From positions 20,878,348 to 20,942,347 of the forward strand of contig CM025853.1 in assembly GCA_003952965.2 (NCBI GenBank): DNA of 64,000 nt. The letters run 5' to 3'. The number at the start of each line of letters is the position of its first letter. Position 1 is the stretch's first letter. The notes beneath the pieces are model-generated. The model was given only the letters and a program-made list of their open reading frames with translations. It searched no databases and was not told where the DNA came from. Shown here in pieces: positions 36,728 to 49,330 of this stretch. A program made the translations under genes and the position numbers. Origin of the DNA: Morella rubra (lineage: Eukaryota > Streptophyta > Magnoliopsida > Fagales > Myricaceae).

Positions 36728-37607
36728 CATGTCTATTATATCGCTATACACAACTTAATTCTACCAATATATTTAGTTCTTGAAGAACTACCAATGGTTA
36801 ATAATATTGTCAAAGCTTGTGGATCTAATAAATAAAAGGTTAATTACATTTTCTCCACGAAGTTACACCCTAATCTCACAATCCCCCATAAACTACAACT
36901 CGTGACAACCCGCCACCATAATCTATGTGTTATGTTTCAACTCCATTCGGGACCCCATTTTCACGATAACTTGCACATTTTCTGTCACACATGACCAGCA
37001 TGTGACCCCCATATGACACGAATAGTCCATATTGCCCCAAGAATAGTGTTGTTGCATCTCATTTTCTTTTTTCCCCTATGCCCTAAACATTGCGTCTTGT
37101 GTGGTCTTAAAATCGAAGTCCTTCATCTTTGATGTTGTCTGAACTCTATAATAGAAGTGGCACACCAGAAATGAGATTTGCAATCTGTGAGCAAGAAAGG
37201 TTGAGGGCACATTAGAAATCAAATTCGCAAGGTAATGCCCATAAATCATATTTGCATGATCTTATTGTTTCTTAGGTGTTCATTGTTAGTCATTACTCAA
37301 AGAAACAAAAACATAAAGTTGGGAAAGCTAAATGAAGTATTAGTCAAATTTTAGTAATCGGAAGTGAGCTAACAATGCAGTTATAGAATGACCTTCATTG
37401 TATCTTTTTTTAGTAAAAAAATTATGGACTTGTTTCTGTGTTTCCTAATGAGCCACAAATATGAAAAAATTCTTGTCAATATGTTATGCCCTAGGTAAAT
37501 GCTTGGTGTTTATATTCTGCAGTTTAGTGTTCCTTTGTGGTGTTATGTCTACTTCCAATACTAGTTCAAGTTCATAGGCTAAAGAAGGTGGAGCAAACTC
37601 GGGGGGC

Positions 37608-37980
37608 TGTCAATGTTACTGTGATGTCTCGATGTACATGAAGACATTATACACTAAGTACAATTTTGGACATTGATTCTTTAGTTGTCCCAACTATAAA
37701 TGTAACTGCGCTTGTGAGTTTTTTGTTTGGGTTGATCCTCCAATGTGTGAACACGGGAAAAGGGTGCTGAGACATGTGTGAGAGAGATAATAACGTTTAA
37801 ATGTCAAAAACTTAAATTTGGACATGCTGAGGGAGGAGATCGAAAAACATCGCAATCTCGAGAAGAAGTACAAGCTTGCTTTAGGATTATTGTTGATGGT
37901 CGTAGTAGTCCTTTTGTCTATTTTGTGTTGTTCGGGCAAACTGAAATGAATTCCATAAATGTGTTGTGTCTGAGATGAAT
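37608..37980 (+). pseudogene. GRF-type zinc finger remnant inside the MULE
   Basis: Plus-strand frame from TGT at 37608 reads CQCYCDVSMYMKT, then NFGH, a TGA, FFSCPNYKCNCACEFFVWVD and PPMCEHGKRVLRHV. The spacing C-x-C, then a NxGxxF-like block, a Cys, and CxFFxWxD matches the GRF zinc finger of small plant proteins. One stop interrupts it at 37665 and the downstream frame is soon lost. It lies opposite to the MULE transposase, so it may be a second MULE gene or captured host sequence. Confidence 0.5.
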
Positions 37981-38029
37981 TATGTGAGTTGTGTCCCTTT
38001 GTTGTAGTACATTATGAATGGAATGTGTC

Positions 38030-38095
38030 ATTTTGTAAGTAACTTGTATGTGTCATTTTGTCATTATCAACTTCAATGAATGTGTCATTTTGTAA
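38030..38095 (+). repeat. Short GTGTCATTTTGT repeats
   Basis: Three copies of TGTGTCATTTTGT at about 38025, 38048 and 38083 within the MULE interior. Confidence 0.7.
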
Positions 38096-38345
38096 GACTA
38101 GAAAATGTAAAATCCTGATCTCATTTAATGCCGAACATGTATGTAGTAAAATAAGTGGCTTAAAAACATGACAAAATGTATTGACACTGTTTTCTGACAA
38201 CGTACATCCTGTTTTCATTGATAATAAAAGATTTGACAAAATACAGCATCTAGCCCAAATTGAAGATCTTTCATGGACAATGTACATCCTGCTTTTATAA
38301 CCAAACTGAGTATATCAAAAATGCACCATCCACTACAACCAAAAT

Positions 38346-38805
38346 AACCAGCTGCACCAGTTTCAGAATTTACAGCACCTAATCCAACCATTACAAAATA
38401 GAATGGCCTTCAAAATTACAACATGTAGCCCAAATACATTCAGATTTAACTGTTTCAAAATTACATCCAAATTCACAACAAAAATAAGTACATATTCACA
38501 ACCATCACAACCAAAATCATTGTGGCAGGTCATTTTTCTTCTTCTTGGTCTTCCTAACCAGCTTGCAACATCAGTTTCAGAATTTACCAGCTTCCTCTCC
38601 AACCATTACAAAATAGAATGGCCTTTTCAAAATCTACAACATGTAGCCCAGTGTAATACATTCAGATTGCTAACTAGTTTAACAAAATTCACATCCAAAC
38701 TTCACAGCTTATAAAACAAACAATAAGTACATATTTCAACCAGTGAAGCACAACCAAAATCATTGTGGCAGGTCATTTTTCTTCTTCTTGGTCTTCCTCA
38801 ACCCA
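38346..38805 (+). repeat. Two-unit tandem repeat, left unit abridged
   Basis: Unit A (38346-38554) and unit B (38555-about 38805) share ACCATTACAAAATAGAATGG and GGTCATTTTTCTTCTTCTTG. Unit B has several extra short pieces that unit A lacks. A shorter third partial copy of the TTCTTCTTGGTCTTCCTCAA end lies at about 38831-38857. Confidence 0.75.
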
Positions 38806-39633
38806 CTTGAATTATCATCCGTCGAACCCTTCTTCTTCTTGGTCTTCCTCAACCCATAATCTACTCCCTTGGCATCAACTTGTGTTTCAGTGAGGTCAAT
38901 GAATAGTTGTCGAGGATTCGCCACTGCCTAGCCACTCCTCTTAGTCAATTAGAGGTTCGGGTTCACGATGTAACACCCCCATCGGTTTGTGATGTATTGG
39001 CAGTGCCCTTTCTCTTTTTTTGTGTTGAAGTGGGTACTCTTGATGGGCTGCTCCTTCACCAGCTAAAGAGCAACGAACTTGATGGGCTCCTTCCGTAGCC
39101 ATGGGCAGCATAATTCTAGTGTAATTTGGTGGATCTTGCAAGATATTAGATAAGTTGGTTATACCTACAAGATTGCTGCAATCTGGATTAGTGTAGTCAA
39201 CTTTAGGATAAGATAACATGTAATGGTATTTTAAAAATACAAGTCACAATATTCCAATATGAGACTTCACATGAGTAGCTTATAAAACTTTGAAACAACC
39301 TAAATCGGAACACTATAAATCCATCATCATTCAACACAAGAATCAACACTTAGTGAAGCATAACATCTTTACACAATTTACAGTCTCTAACATTTGTAAA
39401 AAGAAAGGGTAGAATAGGTGTAACCACTGAGGATAAGATACCATCTAAGAGATATGAAATTATGTAAACATCACACAAACTTTTCATAAATTTAAGCAAT
39501 CTTACAACATCGTTCATCAAGCTGGAAGTAATAGCTGTCGATGACCCAACTTAAGAAGCAGGAACCTGTGACAACAATCATAGAAGTCAACAAGTAATAA
39601 GCGAGAATGCAATTGTTTGTTATAGAAGTCAGT

Positions 39634-42490
39634 TTAGGGAGTTATCTCAAGCAGATTAGATTGTGGTTGGTCAGTGGGTGTCTTCTTCTTCTTCTTCTTT
39701 TTACATGACCTAGCATTGTGACCCACTATGCCACATTTAGAGCATCTAATCTCGTTGCCAACCTTGTTGAGTCTAACTCGAGTCTTAGGTTCATCAGTGC
39801 CCATTCTCTTTAACTTCTTCGACCTCCTAGATTGCACCTTTGCTATTGGAGATAGGACCGGTGGTTGCTTTGTATGTTTCCACTTTTCTTCACTTGGCCT
39901 TGGGTGAATCATTAGCCCATACACCTTCTTGTAAGTCTCAATATGGTAGAAATTATCCACGTAATCTTTGGGCTCCCCCCATCATACAAGATTGCAAAAA
40001 TTGCATGAGCACACGATATGTCCATGAGGCCCCATCGCCTACACTCGCAAGTCTGCTCGGTTAAGTTGACAATGTACAGTTTTCGATTGTGGTCGACCTT
40101 AAATAATCCATTCCCAGCATACGCCGATATACAATCAAACGATTTTAATCCATTTTTGTCAACTTAATCAACGATATATCTTTTGTCGATCCGAGATGAA
40201 TGTCTATCTGTGTGGAAGGTTGGGCCCAAAATTAGATACCAACACATGCAGAAACCATGACTAGCTCTCTTTGGTCTTCGCCTCTAGAGCAGTAAAGGCA
40301 ATGAGGTAAATATTTTTGTTCCAATCCCGACCCACAGCACATAGAAGTTGGCCTTTGTAAGAGCCCTTCGAATAATCCATTCCCAGCATACATTGATATA
40401 CAATCAAACGATTTTAATCTATTTATGTCAACTTTTTTCATGATCGCCGTAACCAGTCTCTCATCCATCTTTTTCTTCCCGTCTTTCTTCACTTGGTACT
40501 ATCGTATCAATTTTCTTCGGATGACCTCCATCATAGTGATGATGGACTTATCACGTGCATCCAAAATATAAGCATTTAAGTATTCCACCAAGTTATTTAC
40601 AAGTAGTGCTGACCTCGAATATGATGGGAAATGAGACCTCGACCACAGTGCTGGGTAAACTTCTTCGAGGTACCGATATGCCTTTACACTCAAGGCTTTA
40701 AACGTTATCATTTCAGCTTGGAAATCTGCCTTTGTGAATATTGATGTTGTTGCCTAAAGTCGGTTCTTCAATAATTGACCTCGGATACCTTTATCTCTCA
40801 AATTTGCGTACAAGTGTCGTACGTAGATTCTATGATAAATGGTCAGAAAGACTTCGTTGAAGCTTGGGATGAGGTCATGCAATGGAAACAGAGGAATTAT
40901 TAGAAAAATCAAGAAAGAACATTAATGAATAGCAAAGCCAAACAATAATCAACGATATGCCTTTTGTCGATCTGAGATGAATGTCCATCCGTGTGGAAGG
41001 TTGGGCCCAAGATCAGATACAAACACATGTAGAAACCATGACCAATTCTCTTTGGTCTCCGCCTCCACAGTAGTAAAGGCAATGAGGTAAATATTTTCGT
41101 TCTTATCCCGACCCACAGCACACAAAAGTTGGCCTTTGTAAGAGCCCTTAAAAAAATACCCATCCATATTGATGAAGGGTTAACAACAAGCTTTGAAACC
41201 TTCTCGCATGACTGCCATAGAAAAGTAAATCCTCTAAAAGGTAGGCTGACTCTCCCTTAGAGGCCGTTGAACCCTCATAATAACCGAAGACCCTGGGTTA
41301 GTATGCCTCAAAGTTGGGTAATAATCTCAAAGCCTAGCATATTGCTCCATGTGCATCCCCCATATCTCCATAGTTGTCCTTTTTTTTTTGCCCTATAGAG
41401 CTTGCACCGACTCACATCCACTTTCCATGATCTTTTTATCTCCTCCTTCAGTGTCTCAATAAGGCAATAGAGATTGTGCTTGAATTGCTCTAAGTATTTC
41501 CTTGAAATCTACTTCGATGACACTTGCGTGTTTTTGTAGCTCCGGGTGCATCGGTGGTTGCCCAAAAATGAAATTATTTGGGAGCTAAGCTTGTCCTTGA
41601 CATTGTGAGCGTGAACTCTATTCTGTCATCCTTCTCGCTTGACTACACAATGACTCTATCCTGGTCATTCTTTACCCAATGTAGATCCTTCCCAATGTGT
41701 ATATTAGCCTCTCGAACTGCCTTTCTAAAGACTTCAACATAGGAAAATTTCATCCCTAATACCAACTGTGGGCTGGCCATATACTTGTCCTTAAAGACTG
41801 GAAATTTAGAGCATTGTCTTCCTTCACTCAGAATTTCATCATCACCTGACCTTTCCGTGCATTAAAGTATTTCCTAACTATCCTCAGGATCCTTCTCCAA
41901 CTCTGCACTCTCATCGACTTCAATGTCCAAACTACGAGGCTATCAACCACTAGTTGCATCATCCCCTTGGACCTCAAATACATCTTCTTCCCCACTCACA
42001 ACTTGATCCCAAAAGAATCAAGTGGTGGACTCTTAGGAGGTTCTTCTTCTTCTTCTTCAATAATCTGATTCCCTTTGTCAGTCTCCCCCTTTTTCTTTAC
42101 AGGCAGCTTATACCTTTTCTCCTTTGGATCTTGTACATGATCCTCTTCTTCTCCAAAAGCAACCATTTAGAGAATGATCATATTATGCCCTTATGACAAG
42201 TAACCATGTCCAATACGTCCATATTTGATGAAATAAGGACCAGCCTATCGTCAAGTGACTTTGGTTGGTGCACCTAATAAATCAGGTCCCCAGTTTTGTA
42301 TACATATTCCTTGCATGGTGCTCAATATATATATATATAATAATAAAATAATAATAAAAGACTGTCAATGTCTCATGAATCTTGATGCAAACTTGTCTTC
42401 CCTCCAATGTACTTAGTGCGGGGGCTCTTACAAACTTTCCTCCATAATTGACCTCAAATAGCATAACTTTGTTGCTCATTTTGTATGCAC
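39634..42490 (-). pseudogene. MULE transposase, decayed
   Basis: DDE transposase of Mutator-like elements in several broken minus-strand frames. N-terminus: MSNKVMLFEVNYGGKFVRAP near 42480. Acidic linker: near 42045. DDE core: DGYFFKGSYKGQLL, then ENWSWFLHV and FISDRQKAYR (41167-40945). C-terminal part: WSRSHFPSYSRSALLVNNLV with DARDKSIITMMEVI (40711-40499). Zinc knuckle: CSKCGIVGHNARSC (about 39760-39700). Many stops and shifts lie between 42200 and 41200. The DDE core is present a second time at 40370-40165. It cannot encode a full transposase. Confidence 0.85.
40110..40437 (-). repeat. Second, displaced copy of MULE DDE-core DNA
   Basis: Sequence at 40165-40370 is a close copy of 40945-41155 (blocks TGTGGAAGGTTGGGCCCAA and AAGGCAATGAGGTAAATATT). 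The copy is bracketed by two versions of TATACAATCAAACGATTTTA at about 40128 and 40396. A segment of the transposase was thus copied about 0.8 kb downstream in gene orientation, with its landing site duplicated. Confidence 0.8.
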
Positions 42491-42719
42491 CTAGCAGAAT
42501 TTTAAAAACATTCACATTATCTTATGTAACAGCGTATAATACCAACTTCAGTGATATCAATAATATGAAAAGTGTAATATTTTCATTTTCCTAACAACAT
42601 AATACTAGAGTACAAACTAACAAAAACATTATAACAAACTTCCAGGGCACACAATTATAGAGCATAAGTCACATAGTTTGTTCTGCACAAGTAACATAAC
42701 AAACTTCTAGAGCACAAGC

Positions 42720-43064
42720 TTATATAGCACAAAACCGTAACCCATAATCCTCATCCTCGGTGTCTAAGGTGAGGTCAATAACGCCATCAACCGGCGTGCT
42801 CAGTGGGTCCTTTGCTAGAGAGGCTGGGAGAAATGGAAAGGGAATAGTCAGTTCAGGTGGAGCTCTTACCCAACCTAGTTCAACTATGTAGGGGGTTAGG
42901 AAATCCTTTACGAACCAGTGGGGCTCGTGCACCACTATGACCTCGAAATCCTCAAAGATCCAAACACGGACCTTTAGGACTACCACATATAGTCCCGCAT
43001 CGAGATAGGTGTCAGTCTCGTAATAGTACATCTTCCTTCTCAAAGAAGAAAAGCAAGCATACAC
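42720..43064 (-). other. Unidentified open frame upstream of the MULE transposase
   Basis: A 114-codon minus-strand frame beginning with GTG; the first ATG gives a start at MYYYETDTYLDAG. It contains FEVIVVHEPHWFVKDFLTPY and an acidic end DLTLDTEDEDYG. I do not recognise the family. It lies inside the MULE, upstream of the transposase and in the same orientation, so it may be an accessory or captured fragment. It may also be chance. Confidence 0.3.
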
Positions 43065-45396
43065 GCGAATAAAAAGGGGTGAGTCCTTACTGACTCAGTA
43101 AGGTTTGGGAGGGGGCATGCTCATATAAATATAATTCATGCTTGGGAATAAATAGTACCAGTACAATGATTTCAAATCATACAAGTCATAAAAATAGTCA
43201 GAGAATGTATGAAATGCAATTGAAATGTTTTCGATCATCATATGGTTCCTTGAGATATTCCTGGTGTCTGCTTTGTTCACCCCCAGAGTTGGGTTGTGCA
43301 TCCCTCCTCTCCTTGGAAACTTGTCTCATGTCACCTACACCAGGACCTTTAAAAACACGCCGTCGTAGCGTCTAGAAGGAGCCCACCCACTCCCTGTAGT
43401 GGGGGGTTGCACTCTCCTTATGTACCCGGTACAGTCATTCTTTCTTGGGAATCACCTCACAGGCTTGAGAGTTCCTTACATTTATTTTTCCCTTTTGAAA
43501 TGAATGCAATTAATGTATGAATACCATTCATGTGCAATGTACACATCTCAAACATCCATGATATGACTTGAAAACATAAACAATAAAGTGCTTGTAATTT
43601 CAATGTATGAATAATTAAAAATGCAAATTCCAGAAATTAAATCCACAAACTGAATTTAAAATACTTAATTAGTTTCTATGTCATATGGATTCAAATTATT
43701 AGACTTTTTCCTTAAATAAAGAATTAATAAACCTTATTCATTTTATAATGCTAATTAAAGAATTAAACATGGAATTATAATTAAATACTAAATCTACCCT
43801 AAATCTTCAAATGAATACTTTTAGGACCTCCTTACACCTTATTGGGCCTGTTCCTAAAGTTTCAAAGTGTTCTGGGCTTGTTTAGGGTTAACAGGCCTAA
43901 AGTCCATTTAGGCCACTAAACAGGCTTTGTGATTTGAGCCCCTAATTCTAATTCGGTTTGGACTCAAATTTGGCTTCCTCATCTATTTTTCATTCTCTAC
44001 AGAGCCATAAATTTATTTTCCTGTTTGACCTTTCTACCCTAATGTTTTGTGTGAAATCTGAAACTACCCTTAGAGACTCCAGGGCATTTTCGACCTTTCC
44101 CGACCTCCGATTGAGCTGAAATTTTTACTGGGACTTACTGTGACCATATACTACATGTTCACAATTTTCATGACAAAAAATCCAAGGATTTCATGGGACG
44201 TTTTGGACAGTGCACTATTTTCACTAAAAAGTCCTAATTTGTTTTTTTCCCATTACATGTGATGTTCATATGCTATAATCCTTAGATCTAATAAGGGAGG
44301 ACATTTGTTCTAGTTTAAACCGAAACATTCGATTCCGACCACTTTTGGTATTGAAACGAGATCCTATATTATACTAAACCCGGAACCGAAAATTCTGTCG
44401 GAATCGCCGAAATTTCCAGTTCTAGTATATCAATTTTTTTAAAAGAAAATCCAGGGCTGAAAACGACCATTTTGAGCCCTGTTTAAAAAAATGAAAATAA
44501 ATAAAAAAAAGAAAGAAAGAAAAGAAAAGAACATGTAAGTTGGAACGAAATAGACCTAATTTCACAAGACCTCCGTGTTAGCAAGCCGTCACCCCCCCAC
44601 CCTCCCTGCCACGGCTCCTCTCTCCCTCAGCCGCCCGTGGTCAGCTCCTCTCTCCCTCTCTCACTCGTCGTCGCATCTTAGGTCGATTCTCTCCCTCAAC
44701 CGTTACTAAGGTATGTCGTGGCTGTGAATATTGTTAAGCTTTTGTTTTCCGTTTGGAGACTGGGTGATATTTTCAATGAACAGATCTGCTTTTTGTGATG
44801 CATGATGTCATGAAAACAACAAATTAGTTAGTCATTTTGCCTTGGAATTCTAGCTTTTGGTAGTGGAGATTTGCCATGGACAAGAAATTATGAGTTACTT
44901 TATATAGGCTGTCTTTGCATGATCTTAATGTTGAATAACTGGAGGGTGTGATTTAATGATTGTATTCTACTGGATGTCAATTGTATCTCTCAAAGTTTCT
45001 TGGGCCTAAAATTTGATGATCATTTTCTCATGTTTCTTGGACTTTGGTGTTGTTTTCTCCTTCTGTTTGAATCTAAGGGAAGTTTTTTTGATATTGTTAG
45101 TTGAATGCTGTATAGGTTGTGGGTGATCCAGTAGGTTTGTTAGGTGATCCAGATTTTCGCTGAATATGCTTCACATATTTTGATTATTGTTGATGCATGA
45201 TGCTTAGATGATTTAGGTTGTGAACATAGCTATTTAGACTTTAGATTTAATTTAATTTTGTTGTTTATGCTTAGATGATTTAGGTTGTGAACATAGTTGT
45301 TAGAGTTAGATAGATCGAGTCATTTTGCAATTAATTATTGTTACTCAGTTACTCAAATGAAGTTAATGAATTGAAAATCAAATGTGTTTTGTGTCA

Positions 45397-47560
45397 GATG
45401 GATTCTATTAGTTATACACCTACTACAAATATGGGGTCTTGCCCTGGTACCGGTGGTCCATCTAACCCAATTGATGAGTGTGTTAGTGCTCCTCATTCTC
45501 CTGGAGATGAGGGTCCTACTAATCAGCCTAGAAGAAGATCAACCTAGTAAAAAGAGGAGAAATACTCGCAAAAGTTTTGTGTGGGATCACTTCACTAAGA
45601 TTTTACCAGTTGTTAACCTGAACACCCTGAGGCCAAATGTCATCATTGTAAGGCCAAGGTTGGGTGCCATCTTGATCACCATGGGACTTCGGGTATGAGA
45701 AGTCATCTCAAACGTTGCTTGCCATATTTGAAGCAACAAAACCTATTAGATATTCTCAATCTAGGTTGACAATGGATGCATCGAAAGCAAAAGGGAATGA
45801 GTCAGGAATGTTGAAGTTGGACAATTATAGTGAAAAGGAGGTTAGGAGGTGGATTGCTGAATTTTTTATCATGGATGAGATGCCTTTTAGAACTGTGCAG
45901 AGGATGGGGTTTAGGAAAATGATTACTAGACTTGAGCCCCGCTTTAAGATGCCTTCTAGATATACGATCATGAGGGATTGTATGGAATTGTATGTAGAGG
46001 AGAGGGATAAATTGAAAGATGCAATTGTGAGGGAAAGCCCTAGAGTGTGTTTTACCACTGATACGTGGACATCGGTTCAAAATGTGAATTACATGTGCGT
46101 GACAGCCCACTTTATTGATAGGAGTTGGTGTTTACAGAAAAGGATTCTTTATTTTCGCCGTGTAACTGATCATAAAGGGGCAACTATTGGGAAAGAGATA
46201 GAGACATGTATGAATGGCTGGAGGATTGAGAAAATCCTCACAATCACGGTTGATAATGCAACCTCCAACGATACTGCAATTGAACAACTGAAAAGAAGGC
46301 ATATAGGACTAGGGGCGCTAGTTGTTTGCAATCATGATTTTATTCATATGCGGTGTTCTGCACATATTTTGAATCTTATTGTTCAGAGGGATTGAAGGAG
46401 TTGGATGATTCCGTTACAAAGATACGGAATATTATTAAGTATGTCAAATCTAGTCCTCAAAGGCTTGCTGGGTTCAAGAAGGCTGCGGCTGATAGAATGT
46501 TATCTGAAAATAATTTCTTGCAAATGGATGTTCCCACTCGTTGGAACTCGACCTATATTATGTTAGAAAGGGCTGAAAAATTTCGGGGGGTTTTTGAGGA
46601 TATGTTGGAGGGAGATGGGAACTTAGTGATGTTTTTGAATGAAGATGGTCATGGGAGGAAGGGATTGGGAAACCTACATTTGAGGATTGGGAGCACATTC
46701 GCCATTTGTTCAGTTTTTTAAAGTGTTTTATGAGGTCACCCTACGCATATCGGGGTCAGAATATGTAACTTCAAATGTATTTTTTGAGGAGTTGGCAAAA
46801 GTTAAATTGCATTTGGAGACCTTTACCACATGTTCTGATATTTTGCTTCGTGACATGGCTAAACGGATGCAAAGTAAGTATGATAAGTATTGGGGGGATT
46901 TGAGGAAGGTGAATAAGCTTTTATTTATAGCTTCGGTATTGGATCCTCGCTTTAAACTCATCACTTTGGAGTATTGGGCTATCAATAACTTTGGGAGGGA
47001 GAAGGGCATGGATTTCACTGCCATGGTGCGGGAAACTCTAGAAACATTATTTGAGCAGTATAATGGTGGTCTGGTGGAGGTAGCATAACCCAAGCAGCGC
47101 ATAGTAGTGGAAGTCAAAGTTCTATAAGTGTGGATGACATGAATATTGAGCAAAGACTATGGGGAGGTCTTAGTAATTATCGACAGTCTCAAAACTTGCT
47201 AGACAGTAAGTTTGAGGTTGATAGATACTTGATTGAAGATGTGGAACCCAAAGGTGCCGGGTTTTGATATTTTATTGTGGTGGAAGGTGAATTCTCAGAA
47301 GTTTCAGATTCTTTCTCGTATTGCGAAGGATGTGTTGGCTATCCCAATCACTACCGTGCCATCTGAGTCTGCTTTTAGCACTTCCGGTCGAGTGTTGGAT
47401 TGTTTTCGCTCTTCTTTGGCACCTTGTACCGTGGAGGGCCTCATATGTGCACAAAATTGGTTGCATGCTCCACCTATACTTGACGAAGATGACGTCGAGG
47501 TGGATGGTGGAGATGATCCCTTGAGTTACAGACTAGATAGAGGTACACTAGATATATGTT
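45397..47560 (+). pseudogene. hAT transposase (BED finger, DDE, dimerisation), broken
   Basis: The start MDSISYTPTTNMGS is at 45397, with a stop at 45545-45547. A BED-type zinc finger follows in shifting frames (KSFVWDHFTKIL, then CHHCKAKVG, HGTSGMRSHLKRC; 45570-45720). The catalytic region runs to 46395 with VCFTTDTWTS and ITVDNATSNDTAI, carrying the first two acidic residues. It continues after a frameshift near 46390 with MDVPTRWNSTYIML, after another near 46700 with KLLFIASVLDPRFKLI, and after more breaks at 47086-47260 with the hAT dimerisation signature TVPSESAFSTSGRVLD (to about 47560). At least five breaks are present. Confidence 0.9.
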
Positions 47561-48159
47561 TTATTTTGTTAATTGTTAATTGATTATTTGGTTGTCGTAA
47601 TAATTTGCTATAAATATTTTGTTTTGTTTTATTTTTGTCTTTTGTAGAGATGGAGAACTTGAGGATATGCTAAACATGATGAAGCTTGGAGCCTTGAATA
47701 GTTGGACTTTTTATTTGGTTGGTTGTCTTAGTATTTCTCTCATAAATATTTTGTTTTGTTAATTGATTATTTGGTTGTCTTAATATTTTTTATAAATGTT
47801 TTGTTTTGTTTTTGTTTTTTGTAGTGATGGAGAAGCTTGGAATGTTGGATGAACTATGAAGTTTGGGATTTTAAATTTGGATGTCCTTTAAGTTTAATCT
47901 TTATCTTTTAATTTTTTTAAAAATTTCAAAGAACATTGTAATTTTAATTTAGAGTTTGCCTCTTTGAATTTGGATTATTTGATGAATGTTTACTTGTTTA
48001 GTTGTTACTTATTTAGTTATTTGTATGGTTAATTGTTGTTTAGTTGTTTTTTTGTAATTGAATTTAGAGTTTATTTGACTGTGTTTATTTGTTTTGGAAT
48101 TTAGTCGTTTAGTTGTAATTTTAATTTAGAGTTTATTTTGGATTTAGAGTTGGATGGCA

Positions 48160-48475
48160 ATAGACATTGTATTGCAGTGCAGTGTTTTATTTGGGAGGCA
48201 ATAGACTTGTTTAGTTGTGCATTGCAGTGTTTTATTTTGACAATAGATGTAGTGTTTTATTTGGGTGGCACTAGACTTGTTTAGTTGTGCATTGCGATGT
48301 TTTATTTTGACAATAGATGCAGTGTTTTATTTGGGTGGCACTAGACTTGTTTAGTTGTGCATTGCAATGTTTTATTTTAACAATAGATGTAGTGTTTTAT
48401 TGGGTGGCATTGCCGCACTAGACTTGTTTAGTTGTGCATTACAGTGTTTTATTTTGACAATAGACATTGTTTCTT
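48160..48475 (+). repeat. 70-bp minisatellite in the hAT 3' end
   Basis: TAGACTTGTTTAGTTGTGCA recurs at 48202, 48272, 48342 and 48419 with GTGTTTTATTT(G/T)GG between. Units are 70, 70 and 77 bp, and a partial copy precedes them. Non-coding. Confidence 0.88.
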
Positions 48476-49330
48476 AAATCAATTGGAAGAGAGAATACAA
48501 ATTGACAATTGGGTCTTCAATAATTCAACTTAAAAATTGTGTTTGGGTCTTTAGTTTGGCTGGACACGATAGTCAGTAAGTAGGAACTTCAAAATGGTGT
48601 TTTTGGGCCAATCGGCCCAAACCAAATCTAGGCCTTTTAGGCCCAAATAAGGAGCCAGAATTTTTGGTTTCCAATTCCATTTTGGTTCCATCCGTTCTGA
48701 TGCCCACCCTTAAGATCTAATGATTTAAATCATCATAACAGAAATAATATAATCACAACATGCATTAAAATATAGATTAGCAACAAAAATCACATGTAAC
48801 ATCATAACTTCCTTCAAAATCTTCAAAACAACACATGCATGAACATTTTGCTTCAAAACTTCATCTCAAGCCCTCTTGGCTTCATTTCCATGACCTTGAT
48901 TTGTCATTTCAACCATAAATTCTTTCCATGCCATTCGTCTATCATTAAGATCCTTTCATCACAACATTTCACAATCAATGCATGTAAAAATCATCATACA
49001 AGTAAGGATACTTACATGCAACAAGTATATCAAAGTCCAAGGCCAACCCGTGACCTATTGTTCTTCAAAAACCAATTTTCCAACCACTAACCATGGCCCT
49101 TAACATAACAAAAGTATCACAACTCATGTTTTCTTTCACTAAATCTAGTTTTTTTTGTCTTTATTCTACCTAAGTAATTAGGGGTATGCTATATTTATAA
49201 AGATATAATGATTATAGAGACAAGAGATTAATGACATTCATTGAATCTTAACTCATAGGAGAAAGAGTTTTTGACCCATGGCCAACAAGATAAGATTTGC
49301 AAAATATTCACTAAGTTAGCCGACCAAGAG

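Larger units (their letters stand above)
44292..48712 (+). mobile_element. hAT transposon, 4.4 kb, nested in the MULE
   Basis: An 8-bp TSD AGATCTAA lies at 44284-44291 and 48713-48720. Inverted ends: TAAGGGAGGACAT on the left, and TAAGGGTGGGCAT on the right read in reverse. Subterminal zones hold GGAACCGAAA-type repeats. It contains a broken hAT transposase (plus strand, 45397-47583) and a minisatellite near its right end. The TSD is perfect and the element is complete end to end, but it is no longer autonomous. Confidence 0.88.

Noticed and set aside
48160-48475. Regular repeats that could suggest a CRISPR-like array
   Set aside because: Units are 70-77 bp with no unique spacers, within a plant hAT element. 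It is a minisatellite.
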